From contig OZ024857.1 in NCBI GenBank assembly GCA_964017155.1, positions 8,677,190 through 8,741,189 on the forward strand: DNA of 64,000 bases, in the 5' to 3' direction. Both the position numbers and the translations under genes were made by a program. The notes under the pieces are model-generated. The model was not told where the DNA came from and made no database searches. It saw nothing but the letters and a program-made list of their open reading frames with translations. The DNA is from Oasisia sp. SBJ-2009 (taxonomy: Eukaryota > Annelida > Polychaeta > Sabellida > Siboglinidae). Positions 25,401-36,300 of the stretch are shown one piece after another; within the stretch, counting starts at the first letter, position 1; every line of letters begins with the position of its first letter.

Positions 25401-28324
25401 CATTGGTACTGAGAGGTGTGTGTTACAGGCTTAAACCCATATTTGCATTGATGATGAAAGCATTTTCTAGAACTTCAAAATCAGCACTGTTTGACAGATA
25501 TGTACTCAGTGCATCGACCACTGACCAGGCTATGTAGACCTCATTCCACCGCAAACTGACCAGTGTGTGAGACATACGCTGGGTGTTTATCATGTGAACA
25601 AACTTTACAAGGTACAAACACCTGCAACGTGACTGTACACAGTGACCCACAGAGATTGACATCAACTGATAACTCTCAAGTCTCAACCAAATATGAATCG
25701 TTCTCAAAGAAACATTTTAAAATATGGTCTGTTGACAACTAACATTTAATCAGTGTGTATTTTGGACTGTCATCTCAACAGGTCAGTGTCTCATTTAGTA
25801 CTTGCTGCCTTACTGAATCATATGCCATATCGACCCAAAATAGGCTATCACGTTTACCATAGACTGTAGCCCAAACAAAATAATCACAGTGGTCACCTGC
25901 TCTGGTCGAAACTTGATTTTTTTATTTCAGTTACATGTTATTTTTGATTGTAACATTCTGAAAAGCTTTCAGACTGGTATGGTGTCAGTGGTGTGCAATG
26001 ATATTTAGTGAGCTCAGTCAGAATAGTTCACAACTTTAAAAGTACCAAACGACGCTTGTAACCCAAACTGAAAATCATCCCATAAATATACATCACAACA
26101 TTGATGTAAACTAGACACATTTGGAAAGGCTACATACAACTTTTACAAGATATATGACCATACTGGACTGTCCAACTGAGATTACAACTGACATATTAAT
26201 TGTCATCAAACCAGCTGGAGGAGGGAGTGGGGGGGGAGGGAGTGGGGGGGCGGGGGGGGGGGGGGGCACTGACGAGTTGACTATAAAGTATTTTAAAAAC
26301 ACTTATATTTCAGTTAACTGTACATTTTAGAAATTCTGAAACAACAACAAAAATTTGGGTTCGGTGTGAAATATTCAGCAGGTCGAAAGAATAAATCTTA
26401 GAGAAATGTTGTGAAATGAAGGCCAATATGGCATATCATTCAGCATTTGCCTTCAGACGTATCATGGCCCACTCATTGTTAGCCCCTAATTATGGCATTT
26501 CATAAGTGCTTATCGACATCAGATCAGCTACATAGCTCTAATGGAGGCATGCTAACCACAATTATACATCTAGGTTAGGCAGGGTACGTGTATGCTGCAG
26601 ACTTGTTTTTTTCTCTCCACAATTTAACTGCCCATCTGGCAAACAATTCCCATAATTAATACAGGTATTGTACAGCTAACAATAAAAAATTAAATGTTAT
26701 TCCTTCATGACAGACTTTTACATATTATTCAACTAAAACATCTTGTGTGTGCACTTTCTTAATTCAATCAACAACAAAATGTGTTTAATGCACAATTTAA
26801 CAACTAGTATCATGCCAATGTCATATACAAGTGTATATTAGGACAGTAGAACTTTTTAAACATTATGTGTTTTACCTTTTGTATATTTCACCACTTTTAT
26901 CAAATAGTAGCCCTTATAATTATAGATGTTTCTTAATATCCTAGATATCAATAAATCAACAACTATTTGTGCTAGATATGAGAAAATTAAAAAAGTGTAT
27001 TCACTGTCAAATGTAGACAGTACTTAATATAGCTGAAGATGGGTGTATTCACTGTACTGTATGTGTGAAACTGAGTTTGCATGTGGCTGTAATCTTACAT
27101 TAGATTGTTTTAAACATTTATTGTACACTAAACAATTATATATTTGGCAATGGTTTTATCCATCAACTATCCACATTACTGGTGCCACTTGATGAAGTTT
27201 AAAAACAGTATAATTATGTATAATAAGTACCATATTATGTGTATGACCGTGTGATAAACAGTGTACACACAAGCATAATACATATAGCTATTCACGAATA
27301 AATATAGCTATTCACGAATAAATATAGCTATTCACGAATGAACACTTGGATAGTTGAATTCCCTGAAATGACACGCAGGTGTTAAATGTGTTATGGGAAG
27401 AGAGAATGTTTGCACACATGAATGGCCAGCCTCTGAAGTTGAGAGAACTTTGTGTAGTATAGTGTAGTATATGAATGAACGAGTATTCTACCTGAAGTAC
27501 CTGGTAACATTGCCCACATTGGAGTTAAAACATGCCCATGAATGAATGCACTTTAAAAGTGACCTAACCCTTCACTTGCCCTGTGGATCACTAACGTGTT
27601 GGGATGGAATTTATCAGAAAGCTATAGCTGTAGTAAAACATCAGAGAAAATTATAAAGTAGAAATTAATTGTATTAATCAAGTTGAAAATACATGTGGCC
27701 TATAATTATGATCAAGGCCCATAACTGCCCAGCTAACTTGAAATGATTGTCATAGGACCCTTGAAACAAACACATGACATGTGCAATATGGATGAAGTTA
27801 ATATGTTAGTTTGTATGAAAGGTACATCAATGTGTTAACCTACTCTCTAAAATATTAGGTCAATCAATTAACAAACTAGTTATTACCTAACAATAATAAT
27901 TATATTCCAGTACATGTAAATAGAAATGAAATAAATAGTAGAATTATTTAACGGCCTAAATCATTAACCATATCTGTTTGTTACACCATCTCCAAGAACG
28001 TTGTAGAGTTAGTGTTTTGACAATATAATTTAGATTTAAATGCATTCTCCAAGCTTCACAGCCTGAGTCTGTGTGACCCTACAGGCTACACGGTCTACAG
28101 TTTATAAATACCATTTTCTTGAATTGGACGCATCACAGCCAAATGTTGTTTTAGAATTAATATTATTTGTTTCAAGGAAAATATTGTTTTCCTATAGCAA
28201 TGACAGGGTATGTGTATGTCATTTAAACGAGTGTCGGGTTCCTTAAAAACACAATCGTTGGCACACCACGAGTTGCTTACCTGAGCGCCACCCTGACGCT
28301 TGTGTTGTCATCGCCGGAATCCAT
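3997..28324 (-). CDS. KIF21: KIF21-type kinesin, N-terminal motor domain (5' part of gene, four exons)
   Basis: Four minus-strand exons (28324-28281, 12623-12444, 7229-7187, 4179-3997) splice in frame (phases 2, 2, 0, 0) into 150 residues of a kinesin motor domain that continues past the left edge. In order: a short acidic N-terminus ([15 protein letters not shown]), the first strand and RIRPQ motif, the [19 protein letters not shown] block, [12 protein letters not shown], then the P-loop [13 protein letters not shown]. The [12 protein letters not shown] block, the MGTGF after the P-loop and the [15 protein letters not shown] helix fit KIF21A/B better than KIF4, from recalled family sequences. 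KIF21 proteins are kinesin-4 motors that dampen microtubule growth at plus ends; the family's coiled coil and WD40 tail would lie outside this window. The start ATG at 28324 has A at -3 and G at +4. Intron 1 is about 15.7 kb. Orthology to KIF21 is firm; A versus B cannot be decided. Confidence 0.95.
4180..7186. other. KIF21 intron 3
   Basis: Non-coding. It contains a perfect inverted repeat at 4902-4927 (GTCATGTGACC, 4-nt loop) and a CCCAGTCTC-type minisatellite (about 6000-6585). Confidence 0.6.
6000..6585. repeat. CCCAGTCTCTCACAA-type minisatellite
   Basis: Interspersed 13- to 15-bp units (cccagtctctcacaa, cccagagtctctcaa, tccaatctcccag) forming an irregular higher-order repeat of about 43 bp. 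The 211-residue ORF across it is repeat-derived, not a gene. Confidence 0.9.
7187..7229 (-). CDS. KIF21: KIF21 exon 3 (43 nt)
   Basis: A tiny exon encoding [14 protein letters not shown], with a CTGCAG acceptor and a CAG/GTAAGT donor. The last two residues (GQ) begin the P-loop, so the nucleotide-binding motif is split by intron 3. It is too short to be found by open-frame length alone; motor-domain homology and phase identify it. Confidence 0.93.
7389..7560. repeat. (TA)n, (CA)n and (CCCTCT)n microsatellites
   Basis: TA runs at 7389-7410 and 7433-7467, CA at 7466-7479, and a pure CCCTCT hexamer run at about 7508-7560. They lie 160-330 bp upstream (in gene sense) of the exon 3 acceptor. Confidence 0.95.
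8930..9705. repeat. 26-bp minisatellite with a trimeric higher-order repeat
   Basis: About 30 units built on ccaactgcacccc plus tttctaagatct. From about 9357 a three-unit block (gcacc, then tacacc, then aatatcct variants) recurs four times with a period near 78 bp. Confidence 0.93.
10500..10715. repeat. 36-bp imperfect tandem repeat (5-6 copies)
   Basis: Units based on gattttagcttggtt spaced by 36 bp. The minus-strand ORF over it is a 12-residue repeat product with no family match. Confidence 0.75.
11926..12302. repeat. CT-rich polypyrimidine tract
   Basis: Almost pure C/T on the plus strand (ctccct, tctctc and ttccctc mixtures). It lies downstream of the exon 2 donor in KIF21 intron 2. ORFs in it on either strand are compositional. 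Confidence 0.95.
12444..12623 (-). CDS. KIF21: KIF21 exon 2
   Basis: 180 nt between a TTTTTTAG acceptor and a GTGAGT donor. It encodes [17 protein letters not shown], then a VTPG-to-DYVYD core and an end in IEG, the conserved start of the kinesin motor core. Phase 2 at both ends. Confidence 0.95.
13772..14022. repeat. 10-bp minisatellite (gacacaggta)n
   Basis: About 25 copies of gacacaggta with variants cacatg, cacaag and tacagg. Confidence 0.95.
14827..14888. repeat. 20-bp repeat, three copies, partly palindromic
   Basis: Three units of tgattatacatgatagatca; the last contains tgatcgatca. Confidence 0.8.
15957..16175 (-). mobile_element. Diverged tRNA-derived SINE (copy 1)
   Basis: It shares order and wording with the better copies: aggcaagttcttatata, accatctcaacttctctggg, cattaattccagtgtgg-like and ttcggacccggattctctta. 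Oriented with the tRNA-like head at high coordinates, degraded and with an internal deletion. Lies in KIF21 intron 1. Confidence 0.65.
17824..17945 (+). pseudogene. Possible LINE reverse-transcriptase remnant
   Basis: The translation includes [20 protein letters not shown], resembling the L-VRPKLEYCS-VW-P stretch near the end of non-LTR reverse transcriptases. Only about 40 residues, no flanking RT motifs, tryptophan absent. Could be coincidence. Confidence 0.3.
18560..19490. repeat. 22-bp minisatellite (about 42 copies)
   Basis: Units of caccctaccacctcactcaact with a CAC/CAT variant. Because 22 is not a multiple of 3 and the unit lacks stops, one frame stays open for 349 codons as a 22-residue repeat. 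This ORF is an artefact. Confidence 0.97.
21234..21462. mobile_element. Possible degraded pogo/Tigger-like MITE
   Basis: Starts tacagtggaccctt and ends with gggcggttctaccatt, a rough inverted relation to CAGTGGAACC-type pogo termini, with ggtcacc/ggtcact blocks near both ends. Strongly diverged. Confidence 0.3.
26218..26266 (+). repeat. G-rich tract with quadruplex potential
   Basis: Four or more G-runs of 3 to 14 bases separated by short linkers (gagggagtggggg and similar). On the minus strand it gives a poly-Pro ORF of no significance. Confidence 0.9.
27283..27340. repeat. 20-bp triplicate
   Basis: Three near-perfect copies of tatagctattcacgaataaa. Confidence 0.95.
28281..28324 (-). CDS. 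KIF21: KIF21 exon 1 (start codon)
   Basis: The exon encodes 14 residues plus two bases of an Arg codon and ends at a GTAAG donor (forward cttac, 28276-28280). The split Arg codon is completed by the first base of exon 2, giving VALR-IRPQ as in KIF21. The ATG context is aaaattATGG. The 5' UTR runs to higher coordinates but its start cannot be placed. Confidence 0.9.
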
Positions 28325-28614
28325 AATTTTAGTGTCGACTGTCTCAAAGCAAGATCGCAAGCAGTAGCATCGACTTTTGTCGCCTTACACGTCTCCTTCT
28401 ATAAAATCCACCAAATAGCTAGCATACATCCTTGTTCACATTTTGTTCTGATGTCTTCACCAAATTATGATTCAATAGTCATGGCAAAATGACGCCAATG
28501 CAGTGTTTTTATAACAGGTTTCGTGAAACCAAGCATATTTCCGCGGTACACATCAAACAAATCCGCGACACAGGTTGCCGGAAGTGGCGACGATGGCGCC
28601 GACTAGCGATCAAC
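28325..28614. promoter_or_regulatory. Divergent promoter region of KIF21, with an orphan first-exon-like segment on the plus strand
   Basis: The 510 bp between the KIF21 start codon (28324, minus) and the NUPR1 ATG (28834, plus) must hold the 5' ends of both genes. CCGGAAGTG (28578-28586) is a consensus ETS/GABP site. It is followed by GACGATGGCGCC (YY1-like). ATG 28593 then opens seven codons (MAPTSDQ plus one base) ending at a consensus GTGAGT donor (28615-28620). This looks like the first exon of a housekeeping transcript, but I cannot assign a product. Confidence 0.5.
28593..28614 (+). other. Possible orphan first coding exon (MAPTSDQ + 1 nt)
   Basis: ATG plus seven codons and a GTGAGT donor directly downstream of ETS and YY1-like motifs. 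Plus-strand acceptors that could receive it include cttgcag near 30022, cttcag near 31265 and gattacag at 32734; all three frames stop within about 14 to 24 codons. It may be a short-ORF or non-coding transcript, or an alternative 5' leader. Evidence is limited to motifs. Confidence 0.3.
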
Positions 28615-28639
28615 GTGAGTACTATATCTTAAATTCGCA

Positions 28640-28800
28640 AATGTAGGTCAAAGGTTAAATGTAAATGAGATGACGTAATTCTCGCGCGTCAACCAATGAC
28701 AACAAACCTGCGCCGGCTGGCGGGCAGCCAATCACAGAAACAAGCACTTTGTTGATCAATATAAAAGTGACGACAAATATAACACTTTGTTCAGTTGGAC
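28640..28800 (+). promoter_or_regulatory. NUPR1: NUPR1 core and proximal promoter
   Basis: TATAAAA at 28760-28766 lies 33 bp before the A of an initiator-like TCAGTT (28791-28796), so transcription probably starts near 28793, 41 bp before the ATG. Upstream are two CCAAT boxes (28693-28697 and 28728-28732), a bZIP half-CRE/CEBP-like TGACGTAAT (28671-28679) and a direct repeat resembling a nuclear-receptor DR1, AGGTCAAAGGTTA (28645-28657). Motifs are seen; factor binding is inferred. A bZIP site would fit the known stress induction of NUPR1 in vertebrates. Confidence 0.7.
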
Positions 28801-28833
28801 GAAGATTTTCAACAGGTAATAGCTTGCAGAAAG

Positions 28834-29046
28834 ATGGAGGCCCACTTTGACGAATACGAGCACTGGAACTTCGACTTCGATAGGCACATGTTCAGCGGCC
28901 ACAGCGGCAAGGGGCGGTCGAAGAAGGAGGCGAGTCAGCACACAAACCACCATGACCCGTCGGGGCACACGCGCAAAGTGGTCACCAAACTCGTGAATTG
29001 TGAACACAAGAAGCAATTCAGCAAGCCAATTGGTTGGGTCGAGTAA
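28834..29046 (+). CDS. NUPR1: NUPR1/p8-like nuclear stress protein, 70 aa
   Basis: A single-exon ORF from ATG 28834 (A at -3, G at +4) to TAA at 29044. The C-terminal half matches the NUPR1 signature: GRSKKEASQHTNHHDPSGH, then RKVVTKL and a basic end, aligning with the vertebrate GRTKREAAANTN, GHERKLVTKL and ERKK stretch (recalled). This is the basic helix-loop-helix-like, intrinsically disordered DNA-binding and nuclear-localisation part. The N-terminus (MEAHFDEYEHWNFDFDRHMF) is rich in aromatic and acidic residues, as in invertebrate homologues, and lacks the vertebrate acidic/Pro-rich start. NUPR1 is a small chromatin cofactor induced by cellular stress. TATA and initiator motifs lie upstream at good spacing. 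A frame opening upstream at 28795 uses TTG and is not needed. The final PIGWVE residues are not conserved as far as I recall. Confidence 0.95.
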   Translation: MEAHFDEYEHWNFDFDRHMFSGHSGKGRSKKEASQHTNHHDPSGHTRKVVTKLVNCEHKKQFSKPIGWVE

Positions 29047-29620
29047 AATACCACGTGCGTATAATACTAAGCTTCATAAATGATGTGATGACGTTTGCAT
29101 ATAATAGTGCCAATACACGCATTTAGTACGCTTCCTGTACTAGAATGCTGCTGTAATTGTAGACCTAGATGTTGACAAACACGATGTCAAAATGTGGGCG
29201 AGACCACGTGGTCGTAACTGGTTAAATTTTTCACTGATCAAAACACGCGCTTGCCTGTCAAGTGTTAGATGTCATCAGTGTTGTATCCAAAAATTGATGA
29301 AAAAGATAGTCCTGCTATAGTATATTATGCGAATTATATTACAATGAAAGATGTTTATTATATTAAAAACAAGATTATAATCGACTAGATTGACATTTCT
29401 TAATATTATTGGTCAATCAAAATATGATTCCTCTCAGATATAAAGAATGTTTGACATTATTACTATCAGGAGTTGGTCAGCACTCAACCAAGACATGACA
29501 AGAAACGTGCATGCACATAACAATTACTGAATTAGTGTTACAATATCCACACGTACCCTAGCTACTGAATTGAGAAAGTATTCAGTTTCGTAGAGAATAA
29601 ACTTTAGACTTTACAGAGTA
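29047..29620 (+). other. NUPR1: Probable NUPR1 3' UTR
   Basis: The stretch after the NUPR1 stop is AT-rich and non-coding, and a canonical AATAAA lies at 29596-29601. A further AATAAA at 30388 would allow a longer UTR. The cleavage site cannot be placed without transcripts. Confidence 0.45.
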
Positions 29621-32496
29621 CAAATATATTTTAATTGTATATATGTTGTTTAAAATGTAATGAACATCCCATATACTGCATATATTATAATTCTTTAAAA
29701 TGTTCTGCACTAGCTATAGCCTACACATTTGTGAAAAATGGTTGAACGCATTCATGTGTAGCTATATAATGGATTGAATTGTTGCTTTGGTTGGTTTTGA
29801 CAAAATTGCACGACAATATTAATGCCGCTTCATTATAGTGCATTGTTGTAAGAACACATTTTCCTACACTGACTGAGGAAGTTGAAATTTAGCATGTAAA
29901 TGGGTTACTGACTTACTTACTGTAGTATTATTGTACACGTATACATATCATTTAGATGATACTGCTTTTCGGAAAGTGTGCTGTTCTTCAAGTAATACTT
30001 TTTTCACATATCCTCTTGCAGTATTGCCTTCACAACCCCAGACACAGCTTGGTCATATAAACGCCATGTCCATACAGTCAGTGTAGAGATATAAATGACC
30101 AGCTTTGTATTGTGATACATTAACGGCTCGGATAACAAACCACGCCTAAACTGTGTCATTCTGAAGGGACCCCAACGATTTCGCTGTAAATCTTTGCCAG
30201 TGCTTTAGAATGATGACAGTGCTATATATAAATGAGTGACTATAATACATTGTCTTCTGTGTGTGATGTGAATAGTCAGTTGTGGTTATATCTGATGTGG
30301 GTTGAGCTGCTGTCTGACTGGCTGACCTACATACAATGAGACCTGCTGTAGTATATCGCTGTCAGGTCAGGTTGCATGCTTACACTGAATAAACAAGCCA
30401 GGCCATGTTGTTGTTGTAAGCGTTAAAAATAGGATCTGTTGTTGTCTTGGCTGGTGGCTTAGGGGAATGGAGCACCTTCTGTTAGGTTCATGCATGGTGA
30501 TTAGAAGAGAAATTAAGCAGAGCTTCTAATCTTGTACTAACAAGTAGTGGACGATTTTCCCCACGTGGGATCTAGCAGGATATTTTAATATGTTGTTTGT
30601 TGGTAGCTTCACATTATACATACTGGTTTGTTATTTTGCTATAACCACATAATCTGTTTCTGGTTTCGGTAAGGTCCTGTCACGTTAGCCTGCAAAAGTA
30701 ATATTTTATAAATGAAGCAATTTTTTTTTTATTTCATATTTTACTTCAGATAGCCATATAACCATTCATTTTAAATGGAATAACATGTTATTCGATTTTT
30801 AGTACATATCATAGACCGCATGATTTTAATTAAATGTCAGCAAATGAGCATTATCAAGCAAAGTACTAAAAATCAATGGAAACAACCGTGAATAAAATAC
30901 ACTAGACGTTTGCTACTTTTCTTGAAGGTAAATATGACTGGCATAAACTCATGGGGCGTGTTCTGCAGTATTGGGAGACATGGAAGGATAGCAAAGTTAA
31001 AAATACACTTTCGACAACATACTGTAATGTCAGTGCTATTGTAGACAGCTGTCCTTGTGTGGCGGCCATTAAACATTAATGATCTCATGAGTGGCCCAGT
31101 GAAGTCAGCTTGAAGTGTTTATTGCCTAACGTACAATCAGCCACGTGGTTATGTGTGGGGAGGACAGGACAAAGGCTGGACTAGTGACATCAGCGTCTAA
31201 AGATAGATGACTGATATGTTTACAGGTAAATGCTCAGGTTACACATAATAGATCTTTTCTTCAGGTCCAAGATGGCCGCCACAGTTGGTTGTGGCTATCC
31301 TGCAGTGAATGTCATGTGATCTGTCTGGCTTTTTGTGAAAAAAGTAAAGTCATACTGGTAGCCATTGTTAGCTGTGTGCAACAATGGATTCCGCCAGACT
31401 GCTTTCTTGACTTGTAAGGCTTTTTTCACATATCGAAACATGATTCAGGCAACTGATTGCGAAACGTAAAAAAAGCGGAATCAAAAGTTAAGAGAAGGGG
31501 AACTGTGAAGCATTGAGTAGCAATACCGGCAGTGGTTAAAAAATTTTTTTTTGGTTTACAAGGAAAACTTTTTGTGGGTGGGACTTCGCTGTTTCAGGCA
31601 TATTAAACAATTCACCGGCTGGTACACCTTGAAATTTTCTCCCCTTCAGAGCAGGTCTTTATGCAAGATAACATGTTTACCAGTCCACAATCCAAGCCAG
31701 TTGAGATGTGTACTATTACCTGAAATAAAGTATGTGCTTTTATTATTTATTATTATAATAAACTATAAAAGTATAAACACATGTGGCACCCATTGTCAAT
31801 GTATTGACAATATGTATGATTTTTGAAGACTTTTTTGCTCTTTATTTTGTACCCGTCCAGTAATATTTTTACCCTTCCAAAACAGGCTTTACCTGTCCAA
31901 GTGACAGGTGGCCTGGTCTCTGCAATAAAGCTGCTTTAGAAATAAGAATATTTGTAGGCATTTAGAGTATATTTTGTCGAGTTAGTTTGCACTGTTGAGG
32001 TGAACGATACTGTCGTCTCATGTTTGCTGTGACCACAGATGGCTGGGCAGCTTATGGCTGGGTGGTCATCAATTCACCTGGTTGTACATAAAGCTTTTGT
32101 GGTGTCATGTCAAATAAACATTTACATGTTTGACTTGAACGAGCAAGCTTATCTTTATCTTAATGGAGATGTGGTGTGGTGTGCACAGGTGGGCTAAATG
32201 TTCAGTGGGGTGGGGTGGGGTGGGGTGGCGGATGTTCTACTGAAGAGACAAGGGTAGAACAGGATGTTGTGTTGAACAGTTGGGACAGTTAGTGGATGCT
32301 GTGTGATATGGTGGCTCTGGTTTCTATTGTCTGGCTGTGTGATTGATGCCGACATACTCATGACCATAAAACCTTGTAGACACTTTTCAAGTGTTCGTAT
32401 TTATAATGGTTTTTTGAAGAAGTGTGATTAATTGTACATGGTTTTGTAAGATACCTGAGGTGCAGTTGTAAATCTGTCTTTTTGTTTTGTCGTTTA

Positions 32497-32527
<31 letters not shown>

Positions 32528-32541
32528 GTGTGTGTGTGTGT
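32497..32541. repeat. (TA)n(TG)n microsatellite
   Basis: About 28 bp of TA followed by 17 bp of TG. Confidence 0.95.
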
Positions 32542-32734
32542 TACTAATTAATGTTTGGAAGTAAGTAACTAAGACCTTCCATCAGTATTAGTCATCTTAT
32601 AGGCCTGCTTTTTTTCATCTCACAAGGGTGGGTGTTTTGTTGTTACAGGAATGACTGGTTTGTTGTTGTGTACACACAACTGTGTAGACCTAATAACCGT
32701 GTAGTTGACATGTTTCTTTGCCCTCTGATTACAG

Positions 32735-33310
32735 GTCATGAGTTGGGGACGCTGACATTGGAATTGACCTCGACCTTGGTACTGACATCGACTACGCACA
32801 ATGAATGAATTCCTGGACTGTATTGGCTGGATACAGATCCAATGGTGTTGCAGAAAGTGAGAAAAACATTGTAACACAAAAACTGAATCTACAGCACTTG
32901 TGATGTCAAACGTGCGTCCATTTCTTCACATATGCGATGCAAACGGCGTCACAATGAAAACCAACGAAACACATATATGTACAGATGTAGAGGTATCTGT
33001 CAGGTAGCATGTTGATAATAAAATAGATAGTCGTCATGGAAACGTCATGACGATTGTGATATCCCGTGGCCATCGTGTTGGCCCATCAACTATAATCTCG
33101 GCCGTCTCTCCGACTGAAAGTGTTCTTTGTCATTCCACCATCTAGAAACATTTGTAGTTTGTGACTGCTGGTTGACGACAGTCATGTTGACTTGGCCTGG
33201 GACACGGCCTCGAGTTGACATGCACTGGAAGTCAATGGATCTCACCTTGTGTATGCAGATGTATGCATGTAGACAGGATAGAAGTTGTTGCAAATAAACT
33301 CATACCTGAA
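32735..33310 (+). other. Possible 3'-terminal (mostly non-coding) exon
   Basis: A strong pyrimidine-rich acceptor (tttctttgccctctgattacag) precedes 32735, and AATAAA occurs near 33291. Spliced from the GTGAGT donor at 28615 it would extend MAPTSDQ by about 24 codons before a stop. No protein family is recognised. It could be chance splice-like signals in intergenic DNA. Confidence 0.22.
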
Positions 33311-36300
33311 TCTGTTATCTTGTCTGACTCCTACAGAAAACTGTGTAGAAGCTTGCTACTTCTAGTGAGGTGAAGTTTAATGACCATAGAAGTGATAGAA
33401 ACGTGATATGTTTCATGGGTATCACTGCTTGAATCACACTATAGTTAGGTCCAGAATTACCCCCAACCTGCCACTGCCGTACTTGAACTCACCAGTAGAA
33501 TTTGATGGATATCGTATGAGAAGTTAGAAAGTGTATGACAAGATACGATGGCCCATTGAAAAGCATGATAGACCACTTGACATGGTTACCATCATGAAAT
33601 AAAGCTTTACTACTGCTAGTAGCAGGTATATGCACCCAACGAAAGACATTTTCCGTTGTATAAAAATCATCCCCTGGTTGCCAGCCACTACATTCGACAT
33701 ACTCCTCAGTAGGGTTTTCTGAACTATACATAAAATGTTATACATAATTGTGTAAGTAAACTATGTGTGCACAGCGCCATTAATATAAAACAATCAATTT
33801 ATTTTATGTCCAATCCGAGCGATAAAGCCATTACCCTTAAGAGAGCCAAAGATAATGAATTTTTTTTTTTTCTTCTGAAGAGCAGATAAATGTTTGGCAA
33901 AGGGACTCGTGGCCCACCCCCCGACAACACAGCATGACGAAGACAAAATGACAAGTACAGTCATAGAAATGTTTATTGAACAACATTTTTATTACACAAA
34001 CATGAACATGTTCTACCTGAACGACCATTGTCTAAAATTTGCAAAGGTACATCTTTGTGACGCCAGACCAACCAACCATGACCCACTTAAACCAACCATC
34101 TAACTGTTCTCGTCATGTTTTTCATTGATATGCTGGCAACTCGTCGCACTATAGTTGACTCTAAGCGGACACATTTCGGTTGATGCATAGTTAAATTTTA
34201 GTCGGTAGACGAGCAATACTGGATGTAATGTGAACCACTGCATAATGTATACAGTACCCCAGGTACATTGACTTAAATAGTTTTGAAAAACATTGCTTCG
34301 TTTAGATGGTACAATTTTACTATAGATCAAGTCTTAAGTCATTAATAAAAAACTGAAAGCTGTTTTGGGGCATTTTTCTATCATAACTTTTAGCTATATC
34401 CATAATTAAAAACTTACACCATCAGAACAGTTGTCAATATTTCGTTATTATTTTACGAGTGATTTACAGATGTTTGTTCAAATTTGCTGCCAGTATATAA
34501 GTTTAGTCCACCAAAGTAGTTTGCATGTTGTTAATTGTAATGGTAATTAATCAGAAGAGTTCTATTGCTTGCCATAAATAACACAGGCAATCCGTCTACA
34601 ATGTACAAGGTTTCTAGTAAAATATAATAAATATAACACAGAACTAGGCATGCAGAGAATTACAAAATCAAGTAATTATTTGGACTTACACAGGCCATGT
34701 TTAATAATATTTCAGCATTTTAAATGCAATTTCAATTGAAAGGTAACACAGGTGATGCAAAGATATTCTTGTTTTAGATTTGATAAATCTTGCCTGATGT
34801 CTACACAACACTTTATCCAACATACCAATTATTTTCCTCACCTCTCCTCATGTTTGCACTGAAAACACCTTGATACCTAAGTAGGAACTGCTGGTATTAA
34901 GACGTCAGTAATCATCTGATCATTATATTTATTGAACGAAAATGCTGCGTGCCTTATAGGCGTTGTCTAGCGCAAGTAGATTGAAAGCATAAGCTCCCTG
35001 GCAACATCACTTAACTTTGCCCGAGCACGTCAGGCACTGAATATTTACACGACACGCTAATTGTCAACCAATTTTTACACTCCGATTGTCAAATACTACT
35101 ATGATTGTAACAACTGTGGCGATTGGTTGTTTATCTACACCAATCAATTTGTGTCTGCCATCTTACGTACACATAGTGACATATGCATAGTTGTCAACGA
35201 TTTCCGTTGGCAGGCACTACAATTTTATATATACATTAAAACAAACTTCAGGGTGTGTGTGTGTATAAAACTGTGTGTGTTTGTATGTGATGCAAAAGTG
35301 ATATTAAGTTAAAGTTTGAAATTTCAATGAATGGATGACAGTTTTTAATGAATAAGAAGTAGTTTTTAGATAATCTAAAATGTACAAAAAGATCGGACCC
35401 TAAAACCCAATCGTGAAGTACATGTGTGTGCAGATGTGAAATAAACTGGTAGTCAAATATTACGACACTGCGAGTGTCCTCGGGTAACCAATACACTAAT
35501 GATTTTGCATACAAAATGACAACTTGAGTAGCACGCAACTTAAATATTAAGTTGTGCCATTTCCTGCATATTTATGTCACGTGGAGGTCACGACCTTGAC
35601 CACATGGCAAATACAAGGTGTTCCGAACGCAGCATTAGTCTCAATACAAGGCTGAGTCACTGGGTTGAATAATAATATCAATGCCACGATCAAGTGAACC
35701 TTTTGCAAGGGATTCAGTGACCAATCGACACACGCAATTGCAACAATCTACGCTTATCTCAAAGACCACCAGGTGACGCTACTAGTAAGACATTCGGTCG
35801 ACAGCCACGATTCATCGTGACATCCACGTATGCATAGATTCGACACCACGGAATTCATAACAATTCATAATCTCGGTCCTTAAACATGGACAAAATTGGT
35901 ACAAAGCATCTGCTGCCTCTCCCCGGATTGTACTAGGTCATCTTATATTCATTTTATACATTTCCCAGAACCGACTCGATAAAGTAGTACTTTTGACTAC
36001 CATAAATGCAATATTTACAGCTTTCAAGAATTTTGTTTTGTATTAATGTTAACCCTACATAATCTCAATATGTTGTTATTTATTCTTTTTTTCTTTTGGT
36101 CATGCTCCAGTTGGAACAATGCAATGTCTAATATAAAAAAATTGCACATCAATACTTTTTTAATACAGGTGTAAATACTAAAGTAGCCAGGTTAATGTGT
36201 AGCCGTGTAGGATAAGTTGGCTACTTCACAATGGTCTGGAAGTTACTCTGCAAAAAAGCTATTAACTCGAACTCCCAACATTGAAGTATAAAAAGGGTCG

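Larger units (their letters stand above)
12624..28280. other. KIF21 intron 1 (15.7 kb)
   Basis: The largest intron in the window. It contains minisatellites at 13772-14022, 14827-14888, 18560-19490 and 27283-27340, an old SINE at 15957-16175, a G-rich run at 26218-26266 and probable transposon fragments near 17824 and 21234. ORFs at 22432-22809 (125 codons) and 23195-23464 match no family I recognise and lack splice context. No nested gene is supported. Confidence 0.6.
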
